DNA from: Streptomyces sp. CNQ-509
GTDB taxonomy: Bacteria > Actinomycetota > Actinomycetes > Streptomycetales > Streptomycetaceae
Length of the DNA: 64,000 nt
NCBI RefSeq assembly: GCF_001011035.1
Contig: NZ_CP011492.1
Location: forward strand, 2,668,501-2,732,500
Direction of reading: 5' to 3'
The position numbers and the translations under genes were made by a program. This document shows positions 37,090 to 46,025 of the stretch, piece after piece; positions within the stretch are counted from its first letter, which is position 1, and every line of letters starts with the position of its first letter. Under the pieces are notes generated by a model. That model ran no database searches. It saw only the letters and a list, made by a program, of their open reading frames with translations, and was not told the DNA's origin.

Positions 37090-38081
37090 CGGGTCTCCCC
37101 CGCGTGCCCCACGACCTCGGTGACGACGACCAGCAGGCCGGCGGCGGTGTACCGCGGGGCGACCCGCACGACGTCGCCGGAGTCGGCGATGAGCAAGCGG
37201 TTCGGCAGCCGGTAGACGCGATCGGGGCCGACGACGTCGCCGAGCAGCCGCCCGACCGGAAGGGCGGCCGCGCACCCGGCGGCCCGTACCCGTACGTCCC
37301 AGGTCCGCTCGCCGCCCCGCCCGGCCACCCGCGTCAACGCGGCACCACCGGCCCGGGCCACGAACCGCCCGCCTCCGCAGCCGTCCACCGGCAGCGCGCA
37401 CACACCCCCGGCCTCCCCGCGCTCCACGAGTGCGCACGCGAACTCCCCGCCGGGAGCCGGGCCGGCCGGCCCGCGCCGCGCACCCTCCGCGCCCCGGCTC
37501 GGGGGCAGCCGGACGGGCCACCGCCCGGCCGGGGGCGCATCCGCGGGCCCCACCACGCGCCCGTGCACCGCCAGTTCGGTCCAGCCCGCCTCCACCCGCT
37601 CCACCTCCGCATGCGGCGGCAACCGCACCGCCCTCAGCTCGACGGCGCACCCGTCCCCCGGCGCCGCGACGGTGATCCGCCACCCGCCGGGATGCGGCGG
37701 ATCAAGACGTGTCGGGCCCGCCGCCGGCACCCCGCCCCCCGGTGCCCTCAGCCCGTACCCCCGGCGCCGCCGGCCCGCCACCGCCAGCTCCACGCCCAGT
37801 GCCCGCGCCTCCCCCTCCCGCACCGCGATCACGTCCAGCCCGTGCCCCGCCCCCGCGGCCCGCCGCCGCCTCATGCCGGCCCCGTCCGGGACCTCCGGTT
37901 CCACCAGGTACGTCCCGAAGGCCCGCTCCCCCGCCACCTCCAGCGGCAGCGCCCTGCCCCCCGCCCGCAGCCACGCCCCCGACCGGCCCGCCCCGTCCTC
38001 CGGCAGCCGTACGCACACGTTCAGCGTCCGCCCGTCCAGCACCGTCAGGTGCTCGGCGTCCAGACAGCCCGCCGCCCTCAC
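37086..38081 (-). CDS. Unknown protein of the glycan operon
   Basis: A 331-residue protein that I do not recognise. It starts LDAEHLTVLDGRTLNVCVRL and is rich in short strands (WLRAGGRALPLEVAG, ELRAVRLPPHAEVERVEAGW, RLPNRLLIADSGDVVRVAP), suggesting one or two beta-sandwich domains. There is no signal peptide or membrane helix. It resembles the accessory beta domains found in teichoic-acid-type glycosyltransferases, but this is only an impression. It overlaps both flanking Stealth-like genes by four bases: GTG 38081 overlaps the upstream stop, and its own TGA overlaps ATG 37089. It is therefore translated in lockstep with them and probably acts in the same complex. Confidence 0.65.
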   Translation of the reverse strand: MRAAGCLDAEHLTVLDGRTLNVCVRLPEDGAGRSGAWLRAGGRALPLEVAGERAFGTYLVEPEVPDGAGMRRRRAAGAGHGLDVIAVREGEARALGVELAVAGRRRRGYGLRAPGGGVPAAGPTRLDPPHPGGWRITVAAPGDGCAVELRAVRLPPHAEVERVEAGWTELAVHGRVVGPADAPPAGRWPVRLPPSRGAEGARRGPAGPAPGGEFACALVERGEAGGVCALPVDGCGGGRFVARAGGAALTRVAGRGGERTWDVRVRAAGCAAALPVGRLLGDVVGPDRVYRLPNRLLIADSGDVVRVAPRYTAAGLLVVVTEVVGHAGETR

Positions 38082-39640
38082 CCCGGCAGCTCGTACGCGC
38101 TCGGCACCGGGAAGTACGCCTCCAGGAACGCCCCCAGCTGCCCCGGCGCCCCCGTGCCCCTGGCCCGGATCACCGTCCGGTTCCGCGCCGCCAGCAGCCC
38201 CCGCAGCACGGTGTCCGCGCCGGGCGCCGCCAGGTCCACATCCGCGTGGCGCAGCGTCGCGGCCGCCGCGCGGCCGGTGTGGGCGGCGTAGTGGTGGTAC
38301 AGGGACGACGCGATCGCGAGGTCGTCGCGGCGCGGCTCGCGGTGGGCGGCGGTCGCCACGTGCCGGTCGCCGAACTCGCGCTCGATCTCGCACAGCACGC
38401 TGCGCCGCAGCGGGTGCGGCGCGTGCCGCAGCGGCTCCTGGACGGGCGAGACGAAGAACCGCGTGAGGCCGTTGGCGAGGAAGAACTGCTCGGGGACCGT
38501 CTCGGTGCCGAGGAAGAGGCGGTCGCCGAAGTAGAGGAAGTGCTCGGCGAGGCCCTCGATGTGGTGCAGTTGGCTCTCGACGGCGCGCGGGTTGGACGTC
38601 GGCAGCATGGTCGGGTCGGCGAAGACCTCGCGGTGCGCGACGACCTTCAGCCCCGGGTGCGCGGTGTCCAGCCACGACGGCTCGCCGTCGTCGGTGAGCA
38701 GGTGGATGTGGCGGAGCCAGGGTGCGTAGGTGGCGAGGGAGCGCAGCGCGTAGCGCAGTTCGGGGTCGGTCCAGGTGAAGACCGCGTCGACCGCGTACGT
38801 GACGTCCTCGGGCAGCGGGTGCGCGAACTCCTCGCGGGTGCGCAGCGTGAGCCGGCCGCAGCCCCAGGAGCCGCGGTCGGTCATCTTCACGGTGGTGGCG
38901 CCGGCCGGGACGCTGTCCGCGACGCGGCCGGGGCGGGGCGCGAGCAGCCGGTCGCCGGTGGCGTCCTCGTGCCAGAACTCGACCTCGCAGCCGGAGTCGC
39001 CGCCGATGACGAGCCGCAGGCCGGGCTCGGTGCGATACCACGTGAGGCGCAGCACGTCGGCCTTCTCCAACTGCTGCCAGACGCCCGGCTCGTAGCCGGG
39101 CACGAGGCGCGGGTACGCACCGGCCGCGCCGTCCCTGGCGGGGCCGGTGCGTACCCGCGCCTCGTGCCCCGCGCCGGACCTCGCGCCGGGCCCCGCGCCC
39201 GCGCCCGCCACCACCGTCACGTACGCCGGCTGCACCCGGCAGAGCCGGGCCAGCGCCCGGCACGCCCGGCGGCGCTGGTCGGCGGGCACGGCGACGACCG
39301 AGGGCCCGCACGCCCGGCCCCGCACCGCGAAGTACGGGACGCCGGCGGTCCGCAGCGCCCGGGTGACCCCGAGCACCCCGGCGCGGCGGGCCTGCACCGG
39401 GGAGAGCGCGCGCTGCAGTTGCGCGATGCGCGGCCGGCCGTCGACGGTGAGGACGACGCGGCCCGGGGCCTCGGACGCGGCCTGCTCGCGGCGGGCCTTG
39501 AGGGCGGCGCGGAGCCGGTCGGCGTGGTGCGGTGCGGTGAGAACGGCGAGGTGGCGGCGGACGGCGCGGGGAAGCGCGCGGCGGTACGCGGCGACGACGG
39601 ACGCCGTGCCGGGGCCGACGCGCGGCGGTCGCTGATCCAT
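38078..39640 (-). CDS. Stealth-like protein with altered catalytic regions
   Basis: A 520-residue Stealth relative. CR1 is compacted to VDAVFTWTDPELRYALRSLA, so the W-V-D-G-x-D loop and the stretch up to CR2 have been lost. CR2 keeps AVESQLHHIEGLAEHFLY but reads FGDRLFLG where the complete paralogue has FNDDVFLG. CR3 (YHHYAAHTGRA) is recognisable; CR4 (RNRTVIRARGT) is not. A 72-base hairpin lies in the linker at about residues 158-181. ATG 39640 was chosen (GGGGCAG upstream); 39655 and 39664 are alternatives. It is first in a four-gene overlapping operon, 78 bases after gdh on the same strand. Activity is doubtful. Confidence 0.72.
   Translation of the reverse strand: MDQRPPRVGPGTASVVAAYRRALPRAVRRHLAVLTAPHHADRLRAALKARREQAASEAPGRVVLTVDGRPRIAQLQRALSPVQARRAGVLGVTRALRTAGVPYFAVRGRACGPSVVAVPADQRRRACRALARLCRVQPAYVTVVAGAGAGPGARSGAGHEARVRTGPARDGAAGAYPRLVPGYEPGVWQQLEKADVLRLTWYRTEPGLRLVIGGDSGCEVEFWHEDATGDRLLAPRPGRVADSVPAGATTVKMTDRGSWGCGRLTLRTREEFAHPLPEDVTYAVDAVFTWTDPELRYALRSLATYAPWLRHIHLLTDDGEPSWLDTAHPGLKVVAHREVFADPTMLPTSNPRAVESQLHHIEGLAEHFLYFGDRLFLGTETVPEQFFLANGLTRFFVSPVQEPLRHAPHPLRRSVLCEIEREFGDRHVATAAHREPRRDDLAIASSLYHHYAAHTGRAAAATLRHADVDLAAPGADTVLRGLLAARNRTVIRARGTGAPGQLGAFLEAYFPVPSAYELPG
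39098..39169. repeat. 72-base near-perfect inverted repeat inside the Stealth-like gene
   Basis: Arms 39098-39125 and 39142-39169 (28 bases each) are perfect reverse complements. After one mismatch the inner CGCC/GGCG pair too, leaving a 6-base loop. It lies wholly within coding sequence and encodes a linker of the Stealth-like protein (around RVRTGPARDGAAGAYPRL). It would form a very stable hairpin in mRNA or single-stranded DNA. Confidence 0.9.
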
Positions 39641-39718
39641 GACTGTCTGCCCCATGCGGGACAAACTACGCCATTCGGCCGCCCCGGACTTCGAGCAACG
39701 CCCCGCGCCGCCGCCCTC

Positions 39719-42700
39719 CTACCGGTTCGTACGCAGCAGCGTGCGCATGGTCCGCATCGCCACCGACAGGTTCGCCAGGTCGAACGACTCCGATCCCTGG
39801 ATCTCCTCCAGCGTGCTGCGCGCCCGCCCCAGGATCGCCGCGTTCTTCGCCTCCCAGGTCTTGAACCGCAGCTCCGGCGTGATCGCCTCGCCCTCCGCCT
39901 CCGGCTCCGCCGACAGCACCGCCGCGGTGAGCAGCGCGTGCGCCGCGTACAGGTCCTCGCGGATCGCCGCGCGGGCCATGGACTGCCACCGGTCGGCCCG
40001 CGGCAGCTCCACGATGCGGTCCATCAGGTTGCTGATGTGCAGGCGGTCGCCGAGGTCGTAGTAGACCTCCGCGACACCTAGGGGCTCGTGTCGAGCGCGG
40101 TCGGCGACGGCCACGATGTCCATCGCCGGGAACGCCGCCGAGAACGTGGCGACCCGCTGCGCCAGCTCGGCCGGGACGCCGTTGTCGGTCAGCTCGTTCT
40201 GGTTGCGCTCGTACCACTCCAGGTCCGTGCCGCGCAGCAGCTTCGGCAGCGCCGCCCAGACCTGCCCGATGCGCTCGCTGAAGAAGTCGATCGTCTCGCT
40301 CAGTTGCAGCGGCTGCGGCCGGTTGTTGAGCAGCCAGCGGGTGGCGCGCTCGACCAGCCGGCGGGAGTGCAGCCGGATACGGGTCTGGACGTCGGCGGCG
40401 ATGACGTTGTCGAGGGTCTCGACCTCGTCCCAGAAGTCGCCGAGGTGGAAGATCGCGCGGGCCGCGGTGTGCGCCCGTACGATCTCCTCGGTCGACGCGC
40501 CCGTCTCCTCCTTCAGCCGGTGCACGAACGTCGTACCGCCGGTGTTGACCGTGTCGTTGACCAGTACGGTGGTGACGATCTCGCGGCGCAGCGCGTGCGC
40601 GCGGATCTGGTCGGGGAAGCGGTCGCGCAGCGGCTGCGGGAAGTACGCGAACAGCAGCCGCTCCAGGTACGGGTCGTCGGGCAGCCCGGTGGCGACCAGG
40701 TCCTCCGCCGCGGTGATCTTCGTGTAGCCCAGCAGCACCGCAAGCTCGGGCTGGGTGAGGCCCAGACCCGCGGTGAGGCGCTCGCGCACCTGCTTCTCGC
40801 CGGGCAGGAACTCCAGGTCGCGGTCGAGCGCGCCCTCCTTGCCCAGCTTGCGCATGTACCGGTGGTGGGCCTGGAGCAGGCTGGGGGCCTGCGCGACGGC
40901 GTTGGCCAGGGCGGTGTTCTGCGCGTAGTTGTTGCGCAGCACCAGCGCGGCGACCTCGTCGGTCATCTCCCCCAGCAGCTTGTTGCGCTGCTTGACGGTC
41001 ATGTCGCCGTCGCCGATGACCTGGTTGAGCAGGATCTTGATGTTCACTTCGTGGTCGGACGTGTCCACACCCGCGCTGTTGTCGATCGCGTCGGTGTTGA
41101 TCTTGCCGCCCCTGCCGTCCGGGCCGCCGAACCGCGCGAACTCGATCCGGCCGAGCTGCGTCAGCCCGAGGTTGCCGCCCTCGCCGACGATCCGCGCCCG
41201 TACGTCGACGCCGTCCACCCGGATCGCGTCGTTCGCCCGGTCGCCCGCGTCGGCCTGGGCCTCCGCCGAGGACTTCACGTACGTGCCGATGCCGCCGTTC
41301 CACAGCAGGTCGACCGGTGCCTGGAGGATCGCCTTCATCAGCTCGGCGGGCGTCATCTTCGCGGCGCCGTCGCGGATGCCGAGCGCCCGGCGCATCTTCG
41401 CGTTCACCGGGATCGCCTTGGCCTTGCGGGAGAACACCCCGCCGCCGTCGGAGAGTTTGCGGGTGTCGTAGTCCTCCCAGGAGGAGCGCGGCAGCTCGAA
41501 GAGCCGGCGGCGCTCGGCGTAGGAGACGGCCGGGTCCGGGTCGGGGTCGATGATGATGTGCCGGTGGTCGAACGCGGCGATCAGCCGGGTGTGCTCGCTG
41601 AGCAGCATCCCGTTGCCGAAGACGTCACCCGACATGTCGCCGATGCCGACGGCGGTGAAGTCCTCCGTCTGGCAGTCCACGCCCAGCTCGCGGAAGTGCC
41701 GCTTCACCGACTCCCAGGCGCCGCGGGCGGTGATGCCCATGCCCTTGTGGTCGTAGCCCGCGGAGCCGCCGGAGGCGAACGCGTCGCCGAGCCAGAAGTC
41801 GTACGAGACGGCGACCTCGTTGGCGATGTCGGAGAAGGTCGCGGTGCCCTTGTCGGCGGCGACGACCAGGTACGTGTCGTCCTCGTCGTGCCGGACGACG
41901 TTCTTGGGGTGCACGACCTCGCCGCCGACGAGGTTGTCGGTGATGTCGAGCATGCCGTAGATGAACGTCTTGTAGCAGGCGATGCCTTCGGCCAGCCAGG
42001 CGTCCCGGTCCGCCGACGGGTCCGGCAGCCGCTTGCCGACGAAGCCGCCCTTGGCGCCGGCCGGGACGATGACGGTGTTCTTCACCTCCTGTGCCTTGAC
42101 CAGGCCCAGGATCTCGGTGCGGAAGTCCTCGCGCCGGTCGGACCAGCGCAGCCCGCCGCGCGCGACCTTGCCGAAGCGCAGGTGCACGCCCTCGACGCGC
42201 GGTGAGTACACCCAGATCTCGTACTCGGGGCGCGGCTCGGGGAGGCCGGGGATGGCCTGCGGGTCGAGCTTCAGCGACAGGTACGAGTGCCAGGACTTCC
42301 CGTCGCCGTCGTGCTGGAAGTAGTTGGTCCGCAGCGTGGCCTGGATGGCGGTGAGGAACGAGCGCAGGATGCGGTCCTCGTCGAGCGAGGCCACCTGGTC
42401 CAGCGCGCCGTTCAGCTCCTCCAGGATGCCGTCCGTCAACTCCCGCCCGGCGTGCTGCCGCTCCGGCGCCATGCGCGCCTCGAAGAGGCTCACCAGCAGC
42501 CGGGTGGTGTGCACGTTGGTCCGGAGGGTGTCCTCCATGTACGCCGGGCTGAACTTCGAGCCGGCCTGGCGGAGATAGCGGGCGTACGCGCGCAGCACCA
42601 TCGCCTGCCGCCACGTCAGCCCGGCGACGGGCACGAGGGAGTTGAGCCCGTCGTCCTCCGCCTCGCCGTTCCACACCGCGGCGAACGTCTCCTGGAAGCG

Positions 42701-44716
42701 CTCGCGCGCGTCCTCGCCGACCTCCAGGCCACCGCCGTTCTGCGACGGCGGGAACTGCAGGCCGAAGTCCGAGACCCACGCGTCGGTGAGCCCGCCGCCG
42801 CAGCGCAGCACGTACGGCCGCTCCTCGGTGACCTCGACGCCGAGGTTGTGCAGCACGGGCAGCACGCGGGTGAGCGAGAAGGGCGCGCCCGCCCCGTACA
42901 CCTTCAGCCGGCGCTCGTTGGGCGCGGCGCCCACCGGCTCGTAGAGGCTGAGGGCGAACTCGGCGGTGCCGCCGCGCGAGCTGAGCTTCTCGAAGTGCTG
43001 GAGGTCGGAGACGGCGGCGCGGGGCGCGAAGTCCTCCTTGTAGCCCTCGGGGAAGGCGCCGGCGTAGCGGTGCGCCAGCTCGGCGGCGCGCTCCTCGCCG
43101 AACTCGGCGACCAGCGCCTCGGTGAAGCCGTCGTTCCAGGAGCGGGAGGCGTCCGCGAGGCGGTTCTCGATGCGGTGGACGTCGGTCTCGGTCAGCTCGC
43201 GCAGCCCGGTGCCGGGGTCGACGCGGACGACGAAGTGCAGCCGGGACAGGACCGACTCGGTGTTCCAGGCGGTGAAGTCGACGGAGGTGCCGCCCAGCTC
43301 CTCCTTGAGGATGTCGACGAGCCGCAGCCGCACGGAGGTGGTGTAGCGGTCGCGCGGCAGGTAGACGAGCGCCGAATAGTAGCGCCCGTACTCCTCCTGC
43401 CGGAGGAACAGCCGCAGCCGGCGGCGCTCCTGGAGGTACAGCACGCTGATGACGATGGACTGCAGCTCCGCGACGGGGATCTGGAACAGCTCGTCGCGCG
43501 GGTACGTCTCCAGGATCTGCAGCAGGTCGCGGCCGTCGTGGCTGTTGGGCGTGAAGCCGGCCCGGCTGAGGACCTCGGCGACCTTGCGGCGGACGACGGG
43601 CACGCGGCGTACGGACTCGGTGTACGCGGCGGAGGAGAAGAGGCCGAGGAAGCGCCGCTCGCCGACGACGTTGCCTTCGGCGTCGAACTTCTTCACGCCG
43701 ACGTAGTCGAGGTAGGCCGGGCGGTGCACGGTGGCGCGGCTGTTGGCCTTGGTGAGGACCAGCATGCGGTGCTCGCGGGCCTTGGCGCGGACGTCGGCGG
43801 GCAGCCGGTGGAAGGACTCGGAGGCGGGCTGCGGCTTGCCGTCGTCCTTGGCGAACGCGGCGTGCGACGGGTCGGCGCGGAGGATGCCGAGGCCGGTACC
43901 GGGGACGGCGGTCAGCTCCTCGCCGTCGCTGTTGACCGTCAGGCGGTACTCCCGGTAGCCCAGGAAGGTGAAGTGGTCGGCGGCGAGCCAGCGCAGCAGC
44001 TCCCTGGCCTCCTCTACCTCCTGCGTGGGCATGTCGTCCGGCAGCGGCTCCTCGTCGAGGTCGTCGGCGATGCGCAGGGCGGAGTCGCGCATCTTCTGCC
44101 AGTCCTCGACGGCCTCGCGGGCGTCGGAGAGCACGCGCATCAGATCGGCGGTGATCTGCTTGAGGTCCGCGCGGTCGGACTCGCGGTCGATCTCGACGTG
44201 GATCCAGGACTCGATGACGGCGTCGTGCGGCAGGTCTTCGAGGCCGCGGGCGTACGGCGGCGAGGCGTTCGGGTCGCGGCCGGCGTCCAGGACCTCCAGC
44301 AGCTTGCCGGTGACATTCCGGCGGACGACGATCTGCGGGTGGATCACCAGATGAATGCCGCGTCCCTGGCGAGACAGCTCATTGGTGACAGAGTCCACCA
44401 AAAACGGCATATCGTCCGTTACTACCTCAACGACGCTGTGACTGGACGTCCAGCCGTTCTCCTCGACCGTGGGCGTGTGCACGCGCACGTTGGCGGTGCC
44501 CTGCGGACGGTTCTGGGCCAGGCGGTAGTGGGAGAGGGCGGCGCCGAAAACGTCGACGGGGTCACGGCCGAGCAGATCCTCGGGCGCGGTATGCAGGTAA
44601 TAGCGCTGGAGGTACGCGTCGAGGGTCTCGGGAGGCAATCCCCCCTCACCCGTCCCGTCCACCCGCGCGGCGCGCGCGAGCAGCTCGTTCTTGGCTTCAG
44701 CCAGCTTGATCTGCAT
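39719..44716 (-). CDS. gdh: NAD-specific glutamate dehydrogenase (large, GDH180-type)
   Basis: A 1665-residue NAD-glutamate dehydrogenase that oxidatively deaminates glutamate to 2-oxoglutarate. The large family was first described in Streptomyces clavuligerus. The long N-terminal ACT-like regulatory half (VVTDDMPFLVDSVTNELSRQ) precedes the catalytic core: RGGLRWSDRREDFRTEILGL, VPAGAKGGFVGKRLPDP and the nucleotide-binding domain (GIGDMSGDVFGNGMLLSEHT). A helical C-terminal domain completes the usual length. ATG 44716 follows AGGAGCCTGAGGA. The surface-glycan operon lies 78 bases downstream on the same strand with no clear terminator between. Confidence 0.96.
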   Translation of the reverse strand: MQIKLAEAKNELLARAARVDGTGEGGLPPETLDAYLQRYYLHTAPEDLLGRDPVDVFGAALSHYRLAQNRPQGTANVRVHTPTVEENGWTSSHSVVEVVTDDMPFLVDSVTNELSRQGRGIHLVIHPQIVVRRNVTGKLLEVLDAGRDPNASPPYARGLEDLPHDAVIESWIHVEIDRESDRADLKQITADLMRVLSDAREAVEDWQKMRDSALRIADDLDEEPLPDDMPTQEVEEARELLRWLAADHFTFLGYREYRLTVNSDGEELTAVPGTGLGILRADPSHAAFAKDDGKPQPASESFHRLPADVRAKAREHRMLVLTKANSRATVHRPAYLDYVGVKKFDAEGNVVGERRFLGLFSSAAYTESVRRVPVVRRKVAEVLSRAGFTPNSHDGRDLLQILETYPRDELFQIPVAELQSIVISVLYLQERRRLRLFLRQEEYGRYYSALVYLPRDRYTTSVRLRLVDILKEELGGTSVDFTAWNTESVLSRLHFVVRVDPGTGLRELTETDVHRIENRLADASRSWNDGFTEALVAEFGEERAAELAHRYAGAFPEGYKEDFAPRAAVSDLQHFEKLSSRGGTAEFALSLYEPVGAAPNERRLKVYGAGAPFSLTRVLPVLHNLGVEVTEERPYVLRCGGGLTDAWVSDFGLQFPPSQNGGGLEVGEDARERFQETFAAVWNGEAEDDGLNSLVPVAGLTWRQAMVLRAYARYLRQAGSKFSPAYMEDTLRTNVHTTRLLVSLFEARMAPERQHAGRELTDGILEELNGALDQVASLDEDRILRSFLTAIQATLRTNYFQHDGDGKSWHSYLSLKLDPQAIPGLPEPRPEYEIWVYSPRVEGVHLRFGKVARGGLRWSDRREDFRTEILGLVKAQEVKNTVIVPAGAKGGFVGKRLPDPSADRDAWLAEGIACYKTFIYGMLDITDNLVGGEVVHPKNVVRHDEDDTYLVVAADKGTATFSDIANEVAVSYDFWLGDAFASGGSAGYDHKGMGITARGAWESVKRHFRELGVDCQTEDFTAVGIGDMSGDVFGNGMLLSEHTRLIAAFDHRHIIIDPDPDPAVSYAERRRLFELPRSSWEDYDTRKLSDGGGVFSRKAKAIPVNAKMRRALGIRDGAAKMTPAELMKAILQAPVDLLWNGGIGTYVKSSAEAQADAGDRANDAIRVDGVDVRARIVGEGGNLGLTQLGRIEFARFGGPDGRGGKINTDAIDNSAGVDTSDHEVNIKILLNQVIGDGDMTVKQRNKLLGEMTDEVAALVLRNNYAQNTALANAVAQAPSLLQAHHRYMRKLGKEGALDRDLEFLPGEKQVRERLTAGLGLTQPELAVLLGYTKITAAEDLVATGLPDDPYLERLLFAYFPQPLRDRFPDQIRAHALRREIVTTVLVNDTVNTGGTTFVHRLKEETGASTEEIVRAHTAARAIFHLGDFWDEVETLDNVIAADVQTRIRLHSRRLVERATRWLLNNRPQPLQLSETIDFFSERIGQVWAALPKLLRGTDLEWYERNQNELTDNGVPAELAQRVATFSAAFPAMDIVAVADRARHEPLGVAEVYYDLGDRLHISNLMDRIVELPRADRWQSMARAAIREDLYAAHALLTAAVLSAEPEAEGEAITPELRFKTWEAKNAAILGRARSTLEEIQGSESFDLANLSVAMRTMRTLLRTNR

Positions 44717-45254
44717 GGTCCTCAGGCTCCTGTCGCGCGCCGTTGCGTGACGGTTCTTGTGGGCCGGGAGTGTTCCCCGGCCCTTGCTGACGAGCGGGCA
44801 CGGCACCGCGGCCCGGATGCCTCCGGGCCCTGCGCGGCATCGTGCCGGAACGGGAAACGCACCGGTCCGCTTCCGGCCATCATCGGGCGGCGGCACCGGT
44901 TTCGCCGATCAGCCGTCCCCCGGTCGGGGTCCCCGGCGCCGACCGACGCCGGGAGGGGCGCGGTGGTGGCCCCGCGGGCCCCGCCTCCGTCGCCCCCATG
45001 AGATATCGGGCTGATCACGCCCACCAGGCTATCCCCTGGGGGCCAGGCGCCGTCCACGGCCGAATGTGTACAAACGCAGCCCCCGTTCTTTGACGATCCG
45101 CACAGCTTCTCCAGCCTGCGGAGCGTCCTTCACCTGGACTAAAACCTTCCGTATCGCCCCGCGGGGTCCGGTGAGCCGGGAGGTGGCGAACGTCACCACC
45201 GGAGCGTACGAACGAGCGGTGGAACCAGGGGCCGGACGGGCCGCCCGGGGCGTG
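44717..45254 (-). other. Region upstream of gdh, largely non-coding
   Basis: A gap of about 538 bases between the HAD gene and gdh. It should contain the gdh promoter, which I cannot pin down. A possible 56-codon frame lies at 45029-45199; the remaining 300 or so bases next to gdh show no gene. Confidence 0.45.
45029..45199 (-). CDS. Candidate small ORF with a TTA codon
   Basis: A 56-codon minus-strand frame from the first of two adjacent GTGs. Its middle part reads RKVLVQVKDAPQAGEAVRIV and KERGLRLYTFGRGR, which looks like a folded alpha/beta peptide more than random GC-rich translation. It contains one TTA leucine codon, rare in streptomycetes and dependent on the bldA tRNA. There is no Shine-Dalgarno before the GTGs, and codon third positions are less GC-biased than in the neighbours, so it may not be translated. 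Confidence 0.3.
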   Translation of the reverse strand: MVTFATSRLTGPRGAIRKVLVQVKDAPQAGEAVRIVKERGLRLYTFGRGRRLAPRG

Positions 45255-45908
45255 TTACGCCGCCAGTTCGTCCGCCGCCGCGACCGCCTCCGCCAGGCTG
45301 TCCACCACCGGGACGCCCGCGGCCTCCAGGCTCGCGCGGCTGTGCGAACCGCCGGTGTAGAGCACGGCCCGTACCCCCGCGTGCCGCGCTGCCACGGCGT
45401 CGTCCACCGCGTCCCCGATCACGACCGTACGGGCCGGGTCTATGCCCTGGAGCGCGCCGAGGTGGCGCACCATGTGCGTCGCCTTCCCGCTGTCGGACGG
45501 GCCGGTGCGGCCGTCGATCCGGACGAAGTGGTCCGCGATGCCGTGCGAACGCACTATCGGCATCAGTTGCTCGTGCGGCGCGAGGGAGCACAGCGACTGC
45601 GTCTGCCCCGCGGCCCGCCGCTGCGCCAGCAGCTCCGCCGCGCCGTCGGCGAGGGCGGCCTCCTCGGCGCGCACCCAGTAGTGCCGGTGGAAGGTCTCGT
45701 CCATGATCTCCCACTCCTCGGCCGTCGGCAGCCGGCCCATCAGCCGCTCGTAGAACCGCGGCACCGGAACGCAGTACAGCTCGCGATAGCGCTCGAGCGT
45801 GATCGGCGGCAGGCCCAGCTCGGTGAAGGAGGCGTTCGTCGCCTCTATCACCGCGTGGATGTCGTGGAAGAGAGTGCCGTTCCAGTCCCAGACGAGGTGT
45901 GTTCGCAC
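45255..45908 (-). CDS. HAD family hydrolase (phosphatase-like)
   Basis: A 217-residue haloacid-dehalogenase-fold hydrolase. Motif I is DWNGTLFHD (Asp8 nucleophile; the usual second Asp is replaced by Asn), with a helical cap at about 20-85, motif II in SLCSLAPHEQ, motif III lysine in DSGKATHMV and motif IV VVIGDAVDDAVAARHAG. It should dephosphorylate a small metabolite, like phosphoglycolate phosphatases. The start is GTG 45908. It lies upstream of the gdh promoter region and downstream of the DUF6912-like gene, all on the minus strand. Confidence 0.87.
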   Translation of the reverse strand: MRTHLVWDWNGTLFHDIHAVIEATNASFTELGLPPITLERYRELYCVPVPRFYERLMGRLPTAEEWEIMDETFHRHYWVRAEEAALADGAAELLAQRRAAGQTQSLCSLAPHEQLMPIVRSHGIADHFVRIDGRTGPSDSGKATHMVRHLGALQGIDPARTVVIGDAVDDAVAARHAGVRAVLYTGGSHSRASLEAAGVPVVDSLAEAVAAADELAA

Positions 45909-45991
45909 CCCAGAACGGTAACCGGCCGGTCTGACAACCGGGCCGGAGAGCCGCGCTGGCGGCCCCTGCCGTCCCGGCCGACTCTGCCGTC

Positions 45992-46018
45992 CGGTCGGTT
46001 CGGTCGGTCCGGTCGGTC
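45992..46018. repeat. 9-bp tandem repeat (CGGTCGGTY), 3 copies
   Basis: Three adjacent copies of CGGTCGGTC/T lie in the gap between the DUF6912-like stop and the HAD start. They are close in sequence to the coding 9-mer at 36313. No function is evident. Confidence 0.6.
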
Positions 46019-46025
46019 CGGCGGC

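Noticed and set aside
39098..39169. Ordinary transcription terminator
   Set aside because: It is inside an intact coding frame and far larger than the other terminators in the window, so it is reported as an unexplained repeat instead.
42287..45001. 904-codon plus-strand frame over gdh
   Set aside because: Antisense to the conserved glutamate dehydrogenase; a Val/Leu/Arg/Gly shadow pattern.
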